From contig OZ022514.1 in assembly GCA_963989385.1 (NCBI GenBank), positions 24,965,222 through 25,029,221 on the forward strand: a stretch of 64,000 nt of DNA. Direction: 5' to 3'. This DNA comes from Ctena decussata. Its lineage: Eukaryota; Mollusca; Bivalvia; Lucinida; Lucinidae. Below the pieces are notes generated by a model. It ran no database searches and was not told the origin of the DNA. It saw nothing but the letters and a program-made list of their open reading frames with translations. Every line of letters starts with the position of its first letter. Positions within the stretch are counted from its first letter, which is position 1. Below, piece by piece: positions 47,021 to 56,729 of the stretch. A program made the translations under genes and the position numbers.

Positions 47021-48406
47021 ATGTCGGCCGAAGAAGACGGCGATAAACAACTTGAGCCGAATCAGATTTCGGACAGGTACCCAAGTTCGGCAACAAACTT
47101 AGATCAACTAAAAATGAATAAATCCAGGGCCAAGGCAGTATTTACTCGGCACAAAAATCAGTTACTTCAGTTATTAGATGACCCTGAGACAAAAGACTCT
47201 CCTTCAGTAACAAGATCAGTGAACTCTAAACTTGATTCAGATTTAGAAAAGGCAATGGACAGTGTTCATGTATGGTGTTATGGGTGATACTGATAATTTA
47301 CATCAGATGTTAGTAGAATTAGAAACTCTAGAAAAAGACTATTCGCAAACAATTGATACTGTTCAACACAAGGAGAGAAACCTAGAGTGTTGCTGATGAT
47401 CAGAAGTTTTATGGGTCCACTTATGACATGCCCAATCCGCAAGAGAGTAATTCAGCTGCTGCGGTTCAAGATAGAGTCTCAGAATAATGATGGTATTGTT
47501 AGCCATCAGAATCAGATTGGCCAGGATTTGTGGAATCAATGGTGACAAAACTAAATATGATTCATGGAAAGCAGCGTTCATGGCGTGCATAGATAAAGCG
47601 CCCGCAACAAAGGAATACAAACTTTTGCAGTTAAGGCAATACGTATCCGGGGATGCCTTAAAATGTATTGATAAGTTAGGTCATTCAGCATCCGCTTACG
47701 ACACAGCTTTAGAAAGACTTGAACGTAAATTTGGTGGTCACCGTAGACAAATTGCTCGGTATTTAGAAGAGTTGGAGAACTTTTACCCCATGAAAGAAGA
47801 AAATGCTAGGTCTACTGAAAAGTTCGCAGACCTGTTAGACATCGCAGTCGTGAATATCTGTGAACCTAAAGGACTTGATAATTTGAAAAATGGTTCATCA
47901 TACTTGAGTTACAAAGGAAATTACCTGATTCTATGTTAACAAGGTATCATAGGTGGGTGTTCGAAAATGAAGTGACAGAATCTGTAATAACACTCAGAAA
48001 ACGGATTCTGCAGGCATCAGAATTTCACACTATAGCAGAAGAAACACTTCATGGGTTGTCTCGTACAAAAATTCAGAGACCTCAAAATAAAGTTGCAAGA
48101 AATGAACAGTTTAAGGGAGCCAATAGAACTTATTATACCCGTTCGACAGTACAGGAGAAAACTAAACAGGCATGTAAATTTTGTAATGGTCCTCATGGAA
48201 TTTGGAATTGCAAGGCATTTCAAGAATTGAAAGAATGTGATCGTTGGGATAAGGCAAAAGAGCTGAAGTTATGTTTTCGTTGCTTAGGACATGATCATGT
48301 AGGTGGCGCTTGTCAACGTAGCCGAGGGTGTGGATTACAGGGTTGTAAGAAAACACATCATAGACTTCTTCACATTAAACCTGAAAGCTTGAATCAGAAT
48401 CATTGA
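47021..48406 (+). pseudogene. gag: BEL/Pao gag, frameshifted
   Basis: The ATG at 47021 opens a charged N-terminal segment (KAVFTRHKNQLLQLLDD). Codons shift frame around 47285-47500, then encode a DUF1759-like region: KYDSWKAAFMACID, QLRQYVSGDAL, then AYDTALERLERKFGG (47540-47750). A further shift near 47930 leads to zinc knuckles near 48170-48390: CKFCNGPHGIWNC, CFRCLGHDHVGGAC and CGLQGCKKTHHRLLH, the triple Cys/His cluster usual in this family. Gag would form the particle and bind RNA. At least two frameshifts prevent a single product. Confidence 0.85.
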
Positions 48407-49000
48407 ATCAGAATCAAACTGTTAGAAATGAAAGTGTATCACAGAACAGTGAAAATGGACAGGGTTCTGTCTCTGAAGGAGAGAGAACCCATACATCGCA
48501 TTTAACTCGATCTGTTACTGGATTAAGAACAGTTCCAGTGATCGTTCGTTCGGACACAAAACGTATAAAGATAAACGCATTACTTGATGATGGCAGTACT
48601 AAATCCTACCTGAACAGTGACATTGCTGCTGAACTCGGAATTCAAACAATGTCCCAGAAAGTGAAAGTAAATGTACTGAATGGCAACACAGAAACTTTTG
48701 AAACTATGCCAGTGACTGTAAATCTTGAAAGTTTAAATGGACAGTGTAAAGTAGAAATGTCAGTTTGGACTGCAGATAAAGTTACCGGAAATTTGAAAGC
48801 AATAGATTGGACAGGCTATAAGAGTAAATGGGATCATCTGAAGGAAATTCAGTTTCCAGAATTGAGTTCTCGTCCCATAGTAGATTTATTGATTGGAACA
48901 GACTATTCAGGTTTACATTATTCTCTCAGAGACATAAAAGGTCATCCAGGAAATCCCATCGCACGTCTAACTCCTTTAGGATGGACTTGTATGGCAGTCT
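48403..49000 (+). pseudogene. pol: BEL/Pao pol, aspartic protease region
   Basis: VPVIVRSDTKRIKINALLDD continuing GSTKSYL (48535-48615) is the retropepsin-like active-site segment, with Asp in LLDDGS. SRPIVDLLIGTDYSGLHY and PIARLTPLGWTCMA (48870-48998) match the conserved stretch after the protease in BEL elements. A frameshift near 49000 breaks the link to the reverse transcriptase. The protease would cleave Gag-Pol. Confidence 0.8.
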
Positions 49001-50040
49001 GGATCGTAGTCATTATAATAGCGAGGGGACTCTTTTTTCGACATTCTTCGTACAAGATAGTGTACAGTTGGAAGCAGTTAATGATACTTTGCATAGCTTC
49101 TGGGAGATAGAATCTTCGGGAACATTGTCACCACCTATATTGTCAAAACTTGATTCTGTGGTGTTAGAAAGTACTGCATACTCCTTAACATATTCAGGTG
49201 GTCGTTATTCTGTTAGAATTCCATGGAAAGACTCAGTGCCTGAATTACATGACAATTATCAAATACCTGTCAAAAGGTTAGAGAACACAGAGAAAAGATT
49301 GAGAAAAATCCAGAAGTAGGCAAGGCATATGGAGAGACTATTCAAAGATATATTGAAAAGGGTTACGTACACAATGTCTCTGAAACTGATCAAGAAACAA
49401 AGTGGCTATTACCACATTTCCCAGTTATCCGACCGGAAAGAGAAACGACTCAAGTTCGCATTGTTTTTGATGCCTCAGCTAAGCATGATGTTATACATCA
49501 GGGGCCGAAATTACATAGTGATTTATTCCATGTTCTTCTCAGATTCAGAAAACATCCTATAGCTCTTGTCTGTGACATTGAAGAAATGTATCTTCAGGTA
49601 AATTTACACCAAGATGACAAGCCATTTCATCGTTTTCTGTGGCAAACAGACAATACACAGCCACCAGACACATATGAGTTTAATAGACTAGTATTTGGGT
49701 CCAATTGCTCGCCATTTTTAGTCCAATTTGTGTCACAAGAAAGGCAAAACTGAATGTTCATAAATATCCAATGGCGGTAGCAACTATCTGTAATGCCACA
49801 TATATGGATGACAGTATGGATTCGGCCATGAACAATGAACTGGCCATCGAACTCAATCCAGTTATCTTATGTATGGGGAAAAGCAGCCATGTATGCGAGA
49901 AAATGGCTCTCGAATTCAACAACAGTGCTGGAAGAAATACCATTCAAAGGCAGAGCGAAAGAAGTCAACTTAGAAACCGGAAATTTACCGCTTGTGAAAA
50001 CTCTTGGAGTTTATTAGATTGCATCAGAAGATGTGTTCCA
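49000..50040 (+). pseudogene. pol: BEL/Pao pol, reverse transcriptase
   Basis: The N-terminal part (49005-49300) has SFWEIESSGT. After a frame change near 49295 the sequence encodes EKGYVHNV, QVRIVFDASAKHDV (49455-49495), VCDIEEMYLQVNLH (49570-49610) and FGSNCSPF (49695). The catalytic box ATYMDDSMDS (about 49798-49825) retains both aspartates. RKWLSNSTTVLEEIPF (49900) follows after another shift. A TAG at about 50015 replaces the Trp normally found in the LGVYW motif. Frame changes near 49295, 49730 and 49840 plus the stop show it is inactive. Confidence 0.85.
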
Positions 50041-50780
50041 GTTTAAAAGTCCAGAACTGAGTCATACATCAGAGTTAAATAAACGAACAGTGTTAAAGAA
50101 AATAGCGTCAATATTCGATCCTATAGTTTTCGCAGCTCCATATACTATTCGAGGAAAAAATCTGTTACAGGAGATATGGATAGCTGGATGTGACTGGGAT
50201 GAGCCTCTAAATAGTGAATTGCAAAGTAAGATTAAACGTTGGTTGGCAGAATTACCAGAACTGAACAATTTACGAATACCTAGGAGTCTTCAGTTCAAAG
50301 AGGATATTGAACTTTCAATTATACATACATTTGTTGATGCTTCTACAGAAGCTTATGGCGCCGTTATGTATGTCAGACATGTCATGAAGAGTGGAAAAAT
50401 AGTGATTCGTTTTATCGCAGCAAAAGCCAGAGTTGCCCCTTTGAAGTCCTTAAGCGTACCTCGTTTAGAGTTGTGTGCAGCAGTGTTAGGATTAAGGCTA
50501 ACTGAGGAAGTTTCAAAAACTCTAAATATTCCAAGCGGGAATATGACATTTTGGTCGGACAGCATGAATGTCCTTTGGTGGGTACGAAATCATAGTCGGA
50601 AATTTAAATCTTTTATTGCAAAGACTGGGAGAGATTCAAACAGTAAGCAAACCAGAACAATGGAGATACATTCCAACTGGAATAAATCCAGCTGATATCG
50701 TATCTAGAGGTTTAAGTGCCATTGAACTAGTAAACAGAAAATCATGGTGGGATGCGCCAGAATTTTTAAAGACATCTGAA
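50033..50780 (+). pseudogene. pol: BEL/Pao pol, connection and RNase H
   Basis: TVLKKIASIFDPIVFAAPYT (50090-50150) is the connection motif. RNase H motifs: HTFVDASTEAYGAVMY (50325), PLKSLSVPRLELCAAVLGLR (50440-50500) and FWSDSMNVLWWV (50550). A frameshift near 50610 precedes WRYIPTGINPADIVSRG (50665-50715), where the last Asp motif of RNase H lies. RNase H would remove the RNA template during DNA synthesis. Confidence 0.85.
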
Positions 50781-51119
50781 AGTCAGTGGCCCAAAAATAA
50801 GGTTGAAAAACTCGAGAATGAAGAAAGAAAGTCAAAAGTGAATAATAATATTACTCTAGTCTTGGTTGCTACAGATAATCAGCAGCTTGATCAACAATCA
50901 TCTGACTATAGTAATCGTCTCAGTGTGGAACGATACTCAAACTGGCAACACATGGTCAGAATTTACGCGTGGGTGGTTCGTTTTATTGACAACTGCAAGT
51001 TACAGTCAAAGGAATTGCGCGCTTCAGGAGAATTACAGCCTGAGGAATTAAATGACATTAAAATAAAACTGATAAAAGGTGCTCAGAAGGAACATTTTCA
51101 GTCAGAGTTATTGCTATAG
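50781..51119 (+). pseudogene. pol: BEL/Pao pol, spacer between RNase H and integrase
   Basis: Continues the 50568 frame with SVERYSNWQHMVRIYAWVVR, typical of the linker before the integrase, to a stop at 51117. The frame then changes for the integrase. Confidence 0.7.
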
Positions 51120-52405
51120 AGACAGGAAAGGAACTATCTAACAAAAGTAAGTTGGTTAGTCTGAAACCGTATATTGACAGTGATGGATTAATGCGCTGCA
51201 ACAGTCGTTTAAACTATGCAGAACATGTGTCTTATGAAACGAGGTTTCCAGTTATACTTCCCAGAAAAAGTTATATTAGAAAGCTAATAGTGAGAGATAG
51301 TCATGTAAAGGGAAATCATTGTGGTACAAATCAAACTCTAGCATCCCTTTCTGCTCAATACTGGATAATAGCAGGCAGGGAAGAAATCAGAGATGTTGAA
51401 CGAGATTGTACTGTGTGTAAACTTCGAAAAGCTCAGCCTAGTGTATAAATATTGGCACCAATACCAGATTTTAGGGTTGGAACTTCACTTCGGGCTTTTT
51501 CCCACACAGCTATGGATTTCGCGGGACCGTTCATAACAAAGCAGTGTCGCGGTAAGGTAAAGACTAAGAGGTATCTATGTTTAGTCACATGTGCATCAAC
51601 AAGAGCAGTGCATCTTGAGATAACATATGCATTAGACACTGATTCGTTTCTTAATGCTTTTTACCGCATGGTTAGTCGATTGATTGATTGATTTCTTGCT
51701 TAACGTCCACGGTAAACAACTAAGGTCATGTCGAGACGGTCAGTTAACCTAACCACACTATTCCTGGGCAGGCTTAGACCTCCTAAGCGGTTAACCAGTA
51801 CTAAGTGCACATACTTCCGCCAGTAACTGACAATTGCCCTTCTTGAATCAGCGGAAGGAGAAACGAAAGTATGTGGCCAGACCGGGTTTCGAACCCAGGA
51901 CCTCTGACTTACGAATCAGGTGCCCTACCGATTGCGCTCGGCATGGTTAGTCGAAGGGGATTGCCAAAATAATGTGATATCAGACAATGGAACAAATTTT
52001 ATTGGAGCAAAAAGGCAATAAGCGAAATTGTTAAATCAGTGGGATAGAGACCAAACTGTAAAATCAACAGCTAATCAAGGAATTAAATGGCAATTCAATC
52101 CGCCGCTAGCGCCTCATTTTGAGGGCATCCATGAATCCTTGATTAATAGTGCGAAACGAGCAATTTACGAAATATTACAGTCGGCGGACATTACTGATGA
52201 AGAATTGTTAACAGCATCCGTTGGAGCTGAGGGTGTCATGAACAGTAGACCTTTGACATGTCAAACTTCAAATCCGAACGATGAGGAAGTGTTAACTCCA
52301 AATCACTTTTTATTCGGTCAGGTTGGTGGGGTGTTGCACCCGAGTCAGTGGATGAAACAGTGTTCAGCCCCAGAAAATGCTGGAGGCGAGTACAAGAGTA
52401 AGTAA
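51120..52405 (+). pseudogene. pol: BEL/Pao integrase, interrupted by a SINE
   Basis: The N-terminal HHCC zinc finger lies at about 51300-51425 (HVKGNHCGT, then CTVCK). A TAA at 51446-51448 interrupts it. The catalytic core has its first Asp in AMDFAGPF (about 51510) and CASTRAVHLEIT (51590). It is split at 51679 by a SINE, then resumes with the second Asp in ISDNGTNFIGA (about 51985) and the Glu in EGIHESLINSAKRA (about 52130). The DDE triad is therefore present but separated. PNHFLFGQ (52300) follows. The integrase would insert the cDNA; stops and the SINE prevent that. Confidence 0.85.
51680..51940 (-). mobile_element. tRNA-derived SINE, copy 1, inside the integrase
   Basis: Flanked by perfect 14-bp target duplications GCATGGTTAGTCGA (51666-51679 and 51941-51954). 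On the minus strand it opens with a tRNA-like head whose B box is GGTTCGAAACCCGG and whose A box is near GCGCAATCGGTAGG. A body (GTCAGTTACTGGCGGAAGT) follows, with a simple AATC-type tail at 51680-51695. 261 bp. Same family as 57874-58141. LINE-mediated insertion is inferred from the duplications. Confidence 0.9.
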
Positions 52406-52437
52406 AGCATTTCTGGAAACGCTGGTTTCGTGAGTAC

Positions 52438-52680
52438 TTGCCCACGTTAGGGTCTAGAAAAAAGTGGCATACGATACACCGAGATTTGCAAGTAGGAGAT
52501 ATCGTTTTAGTCATAGAAGCGGATTCACAGAGAGGACATTGGTCATTAGGGCGCATAAGAGAGGTTTTTCAGGGTCGTGACAGCCATGTTAGGGTCGTTA
52601 ATGTTGGTGTTGGAAAGGCGATTCCAAAGACAGCAGTCACAAAGATATCATTTATCGAGAGTTTTCCAATTTCAGATTAA
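52438..52680 (+). pseudogene. pol: BEL/Pao integrase C-terminal domain
   Basis: RKKWHTIHRDLQVGDIVLVI, then RGHWSLGRIREVF and HVRVVNVGVG match the DUF5641-like C-terminus that ends BEL Pol. A frame change near 52405 separates it from the core. The stop at 52678 is probably the original end of pol. Confidence 0.8.
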
Positions 52681-53195
52681 CAGACAGTGTTTGATAGTGT
52701 ATGATTCAGTGGATAGTCTTGTGTTTTAGTACAAAATTTAGACGGAAGTACTGTGACTAAAGGGGCACAATAATCCCCTGTACTTCCATGTTAGTCACGT
52801 AGACTAATGTAACAATATATACAAAAATAGTGTTAATGGTAGTAAAATTGGGTTGTACAGTGTTAACAGGGGCACAATAATCCCCAGTACAACCGTAAGC
52901 CATGTAGGCTTACTTTTAACCATTTCGTTTAGTTATGCGTAAGCTTCATTGAATCAGAAATAATGGACGATAAATAGATGGCAAGAAAGCTCAAGAATAG
53001 CTAGAACCATGATTTGTTTCAAAAACATATCTCAGTTTTATGTTGTTTCTAAAGATGTTAAAATTTCTGATAATAAGACTAAATTATTGTCATTGTCTAT
53101 TTGAAGGTACATGCTTGAAGACAGCTTGATCATGTTTATATTTAATAATCTGATAGTCAAAGTACTTGAGCAATAACAGTGAAAATTTGAATAGT
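52681..53195 (+). other. 3' non-coding and polypurine region of the BEL/Pao element
   Basis: Contains two copies of a purine-rich box GGGGCACAATAATCCCC (about 52763 and 52864), each followed by a short palindromic match to sequence before it. One may be the polypurine tract where plus-strand synthesis starts. The LTR start lies somewhere between here and 53400 and could not be fixed. Confidence 0.45.
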
Positions 53196-53385
53196 AAAGT
53201 ATGAGATACTTTTTAGTAAAGTATGAGACATACATTGTACCTTTTAGTAAAGTATGAGACATACTTCTGAATAGCCAAGAGATTTTACGGTATGAGACAT
53301 ACTTTTGAATAGTTAAGTATGAGATAAGTTTGTTATTTGAGCTTGAGAAATATTTTGAAGGGTTTAGTGTGAGACTTCCTGTTCC
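53190..53385 (+). repeat. Short direct repeats in probable U3 of the 3' LTR
   Basis: AGTAAAGTATGAGACATAC and variants recur about six times. Tandem motifs upstream of the shared LTR part could act as transcriptional enhancers; this is inference. Confidence 0.5.
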
Positions 53386-53399
53386 CTGACATTATGAGA

Positions 53400-53532
53400 A
53401 CACCGAATATTCGCATCGAAAACGTTTTTAAGAATCATGCTCGTCGCTTATTAAATATTGTTTATTGTTAAAAATCATCGTCTTCGTCATTATATAGCCC
53501 TCGAGCCAACAATAGTATAACTCTTCGTAACA
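53400..53532 (+). repeat. 3' LTR (shared portion) of the BEL/Pao element
   Basis: Matches 46850-46982. It ends CTTCGTAACA and is followed by GTTGTTTACACTTTTATTG, the continuation of the interrupted 130-bp repeat. Confidence 0.85.
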
Positions 53533-54060
53533 GTTGTTTACACTTTTATTGTATTTTCCATAGAAATTCCTGTAAGCAAACAGTGTTGACCCTGACCAGA
53601 TTCAACATTCTGCGGCACCTGAACTGGGGATTGTTGTCATATGTCCCCATGATAGATTTCTGGTCTAAAAAGGGTTAATATGTCTGTAAACTTAAAGGAC
53701 TCGCCAGTATGAATTCTATGCATTATATTCTATATGACTGCTTTTAGAAGTAAAGATAAACTAGGAACCAATCGTTGTGCTGGCTTGCATTTGGTATAAA
53801 ATCGCATCATCATCTATCATGTATTAGATACCCAGCCTGTATTTAATATCCATTCATAGTCAAACATTAACTGTGTCACATGATTAAGATGGCCTTCTCA
53901 CCAATATGTGGTAAAACCTTTGATTCATGATCCAAGATGGCTGCATGCTCACTTAATAGCTCAGAAGAGATTTTATGTGATAATGTCTCAGGTGAGCGAT
54001 TCAAGGCCTCATGGCCCTCTTGTTTAAAAAGCTATAATCATAATTAATCGAGATAATGAT
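53533..54060. other. Insertion flank and end of a dispersed repeat
   Basis: 53536-53600 completes the interrupted tandem repeat. 53985-54027 (TCAGGTGAGCGATTCAAGGC then CTCATGGCCCTCTTGTTT) is the inverted start of the repeat family at 35354-37036. Nothing coding. Confidence 0.5.
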
Positions 54061-54300
54061 CCTTCTGTCTCCCGTAGCATTTTTGTCTCTATCGCGCTGA
54101 GACACTTATCGATACTGACTCTTCTGACTCACGCGGCACTCTGTCTCTCTCACTCTCTCTTTGTCGAACTGAGGCGCTAATCGATACTTATCTGTCTCCC
54201 ACAGCTTTCTCTCTCACTCTCTGTTTCTGACGAGCTGATGCGCTCTTCCATGTCAAAATCTGTCGGTCTCCCCCAGCTTCCTCTCTCCCTTTTCCTCTCT
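54061..54300. repeat. CT-rich minisatellite, first block
   Basis: Units of roughly 70-75 bp combining TCTCTCTC runs with GAGGCGCTTATCGATA and CTTCTGTCTCCCACAGC-type sequence. It continues at 55922-56560 beyond two inserted repeats. Confidence 0.65.
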
Positions 54301-54500
54301 GTCGCGGGGTGGTTGGGTGGTGCGAAGGTGTTGCGTGTAACTTCCAGTGCCGGGGCATCCTACGGATTAGAACAGTGGTAGGGCAAGGGCTTTCTCTGCT
54401 TGCAGTAGGTGCGGGTGGGGGTTGTTTGGATATTTTTCCCTCGTCTATCATTGCTCATTTCTTTCTCCCTCTCTTTGGTAAACGGGCCGATATAGACCGT
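54301..54500 (-). repeat. Inverted copy of the 44464-44760 repeat
   Basis: Shared segments in reverse order: GTAACTTCCAGTGCCGGGGC, GCTTGCAGTAGGTGCGGGTG and ATTTCTTTCTCCCTCTCTTT. It sits within the CT-rich minisatellite region. Confidence 0.55.
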
Positions 54501-54603
54501 GAAATAAGCGAGTTCGGAGTTCCGCGTTTGCGGTTGGACTGGAGGAGAAAGGTCAAGTGTGGAAAAATCCGATAGGTCATCATTACGCTTACCTTTATGA
54601 TTA

Positions 54604-55915
54604 ACAAGAGCTGTCGCCTGACAGCATAGCTCGCCTGAATTGGTGCTTGCCCATCACAAAGCCGCTATGGTTGTGTGGACTGCTATGCATAAAACTTCAT
54701 GCAAGCATGTGCATAATGAAACACATTTATAAACAAAAGCTATCTCATAAATAAGTCTTAAAATAAAATTAAAAAAAAAATGAAATGAAATTTCAAAGTC
54801 CATGAGCTTGAGGTAAAAACAAACTGACGGGTGGGGGGGGGGGGGGGGGGGGGGGGGGGAGGGGAGGGGATGGGGGCTATGTGGACTGCTATGCATGAAA
54901 CTTCATGCAAGCATGTCCATAATGAAAACACATTTATAAACAAAAGCTATCTCAGAAATAAGTCTTAAAATAAAACTAAAATAAAAAAAATGAAATGAAA
55001 TTTCAAAGTCCATGAGCTTGAGGTAAAAAAAACTGACGGGTATGAGGGAGGGGGTGGGCTAGGATGTATCAAAACCCTGAACCATTATCTAACATCAGTC
55101 CAAGTATCAATATCAACTGAATCCATCATCGTGGCACTGTGAAACCAAAATCTTTAAGACAAAATTCTAAGTCGATGACCTTGACTTCAAGGTCATCCAG
55201 TGGGGTAAGTATAAGGTGTTTCGTAAAAACTCAAAAAGAGTCTAACATCAGTTCAAGTATAAACTAAATCTCTGCAAAGCATTATGAATCAGTATGCAAT
55301 TACAAATCTTTAAAAAAGACAAAAATTTCCTAAGTCGCTGACCTTGACATCAAGATCACTGAGCGGGGTTGGGGTAGTACTCTGTAGATCTAACTACAGT
55401 GCAAATATAAAAATAATTCATCTATGGGTTCAGGAGAAATGTGTCTTTAAAAAACTTTAACCAAAATATCCACTCAATAAAAAGACAATATTCTAAGTCC
55501 ATGACCTTGACATCAAGGTCACAGAGGGGGTGGGGGTAGTACCTTCGAAAACGTTAGACCAATATCTAACTTTAGTGCAAGTATCAAAGGAATCCATCCA
55601 TGGGTTAAGGAGATATTGGGCTTTATAAAACTTTAACCAAAACATCCAGTCCAAAAAAACTACCAATTTTCTAGGTCCATGACCTTGAGATCAAGGTCAC
55701 GGAGAGTAGTGGGGGTGGTACCCTGTTAAACCTTAGACCAATATCTAACTACAGTGCAAGTATCAAAAGAATCCATCCATGGGTTATGGAGATATAGGTC
55801 TTTAAAAAACTTTAAGCAAAACATCCAATCCGAACGCCGACGCGGACGCTGACGCGGACGCCGACGCCGTGGTGACAACAATAGCTCTTCCTGAACTTTC
55901 GTTCAGGCGAGCTAA
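54604..55915. repeat. Dispersed repeat with internal direct repeats
   Basis: It opens AACAAGAGCTGTCGCCTGAC with ATAGCTCGCCTGAA and ends AACAATAGCTC ... CGTTCAGGCGAGCTAAAAA, so short inverted ends are present. Inside are a direct duplication of about 240 bp (54660-54825 and 54886-55035) and four spaced units around GACCTTGACATCAAGGTCA (55170-55700), then a GACGC microsatellite (55835-55870). Non-coding. Confidence 0.7.
54832..54862 (+). repeat. Poly-G tract
   Basis: About 28 consecutive G residues flanked by further G-rich sequence, in one of the two duplicated halves only. It can form G-quadruplexes. Length is prone to sequencing error. Confidence 0.7.
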
Positions 55916-55921
55916 AAATCA

Positions 55922-56388
55922 TTGATATGACTGAAAATTGTTTTCAACTTCAGTCTCCTAAAGGATTCTCTTTCTCTCTCTCTCTCTCTGTTACGTTGAG
56001 GCACTTATCGACAATGATCCTTCTCCAACAGCATCGTCTCACCTTCTCTTACGCGCTGAGGCACTTATCGACAGTGGTCCTTCAGGCTCCCACAGCTGTC
56101 TTTCGATCTCTCTCCATCTCTTTCTCTCTCGAATTGAGGCGCTTTTCGAAAACATTGATCCTTCAGTCTCCCACAGCAGCCTCTCTCTCTGTCGCGCTAA
56201 GGCGTTTTCGACAATGAGCCTTCAGTCATTTACAACAGCCTCTTTCTCGCATTCCCTCTCTGTCCGGCTAAGGCACTTATCGATTTTAATCCTTCAGTCT
56301 CCCACCGCAGTCTCTATCTAGATATCCCTTTTCGCTTTCTGTGTCGCGCTCTAGCGCGTATCGATAATGTTCTTTCGGTCTCCCACAT

Positions 56389-56429
<41 letters not shown>

Positions 56430-56560
56430 GCACTGACACGGTAATTGATAATGATCCTTCAATCTCCCACAGCAATCTCCCTCATCCTTTGTCTCTTTCT
56501 GTTGCGCTCAGGCGTTTTTGATAAAGATCCTTCAGTCTCCCACGGCAGCTAGGATCTGTT
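55922..56560. repeat. CT-rich minisatellite, second block
   Basis: Eight or so degenerate units with GCTGAGGCACTTATCGA, CCTTCAGTCTCCCACAGC and CTCTCTCT runs. A CT microsatellite lies at 56390-56426. Open frames here are low-complexity. Confidence 0.7.
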
Positions 56561-56729
56561 TCAGAAAGTTACATGTATACTTTGGTTCGAGCTTTAGAGA
56601 GGGAATTGTCGACTGAATGGATGGACGAATGGATGGATGAATGACTCGAGTTTATGTCCTTTTTAACAGTATTTCAGTTATATCAGGACTATGAGCGGGT
56701 GATAATGAAAGGCTGCACTCACTGGGCAC

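Noticed and set aside
54654..54943. Proline-rich minus-strand frames
   Set aside because: Produced by the poly-G tract read on the opposite strand.
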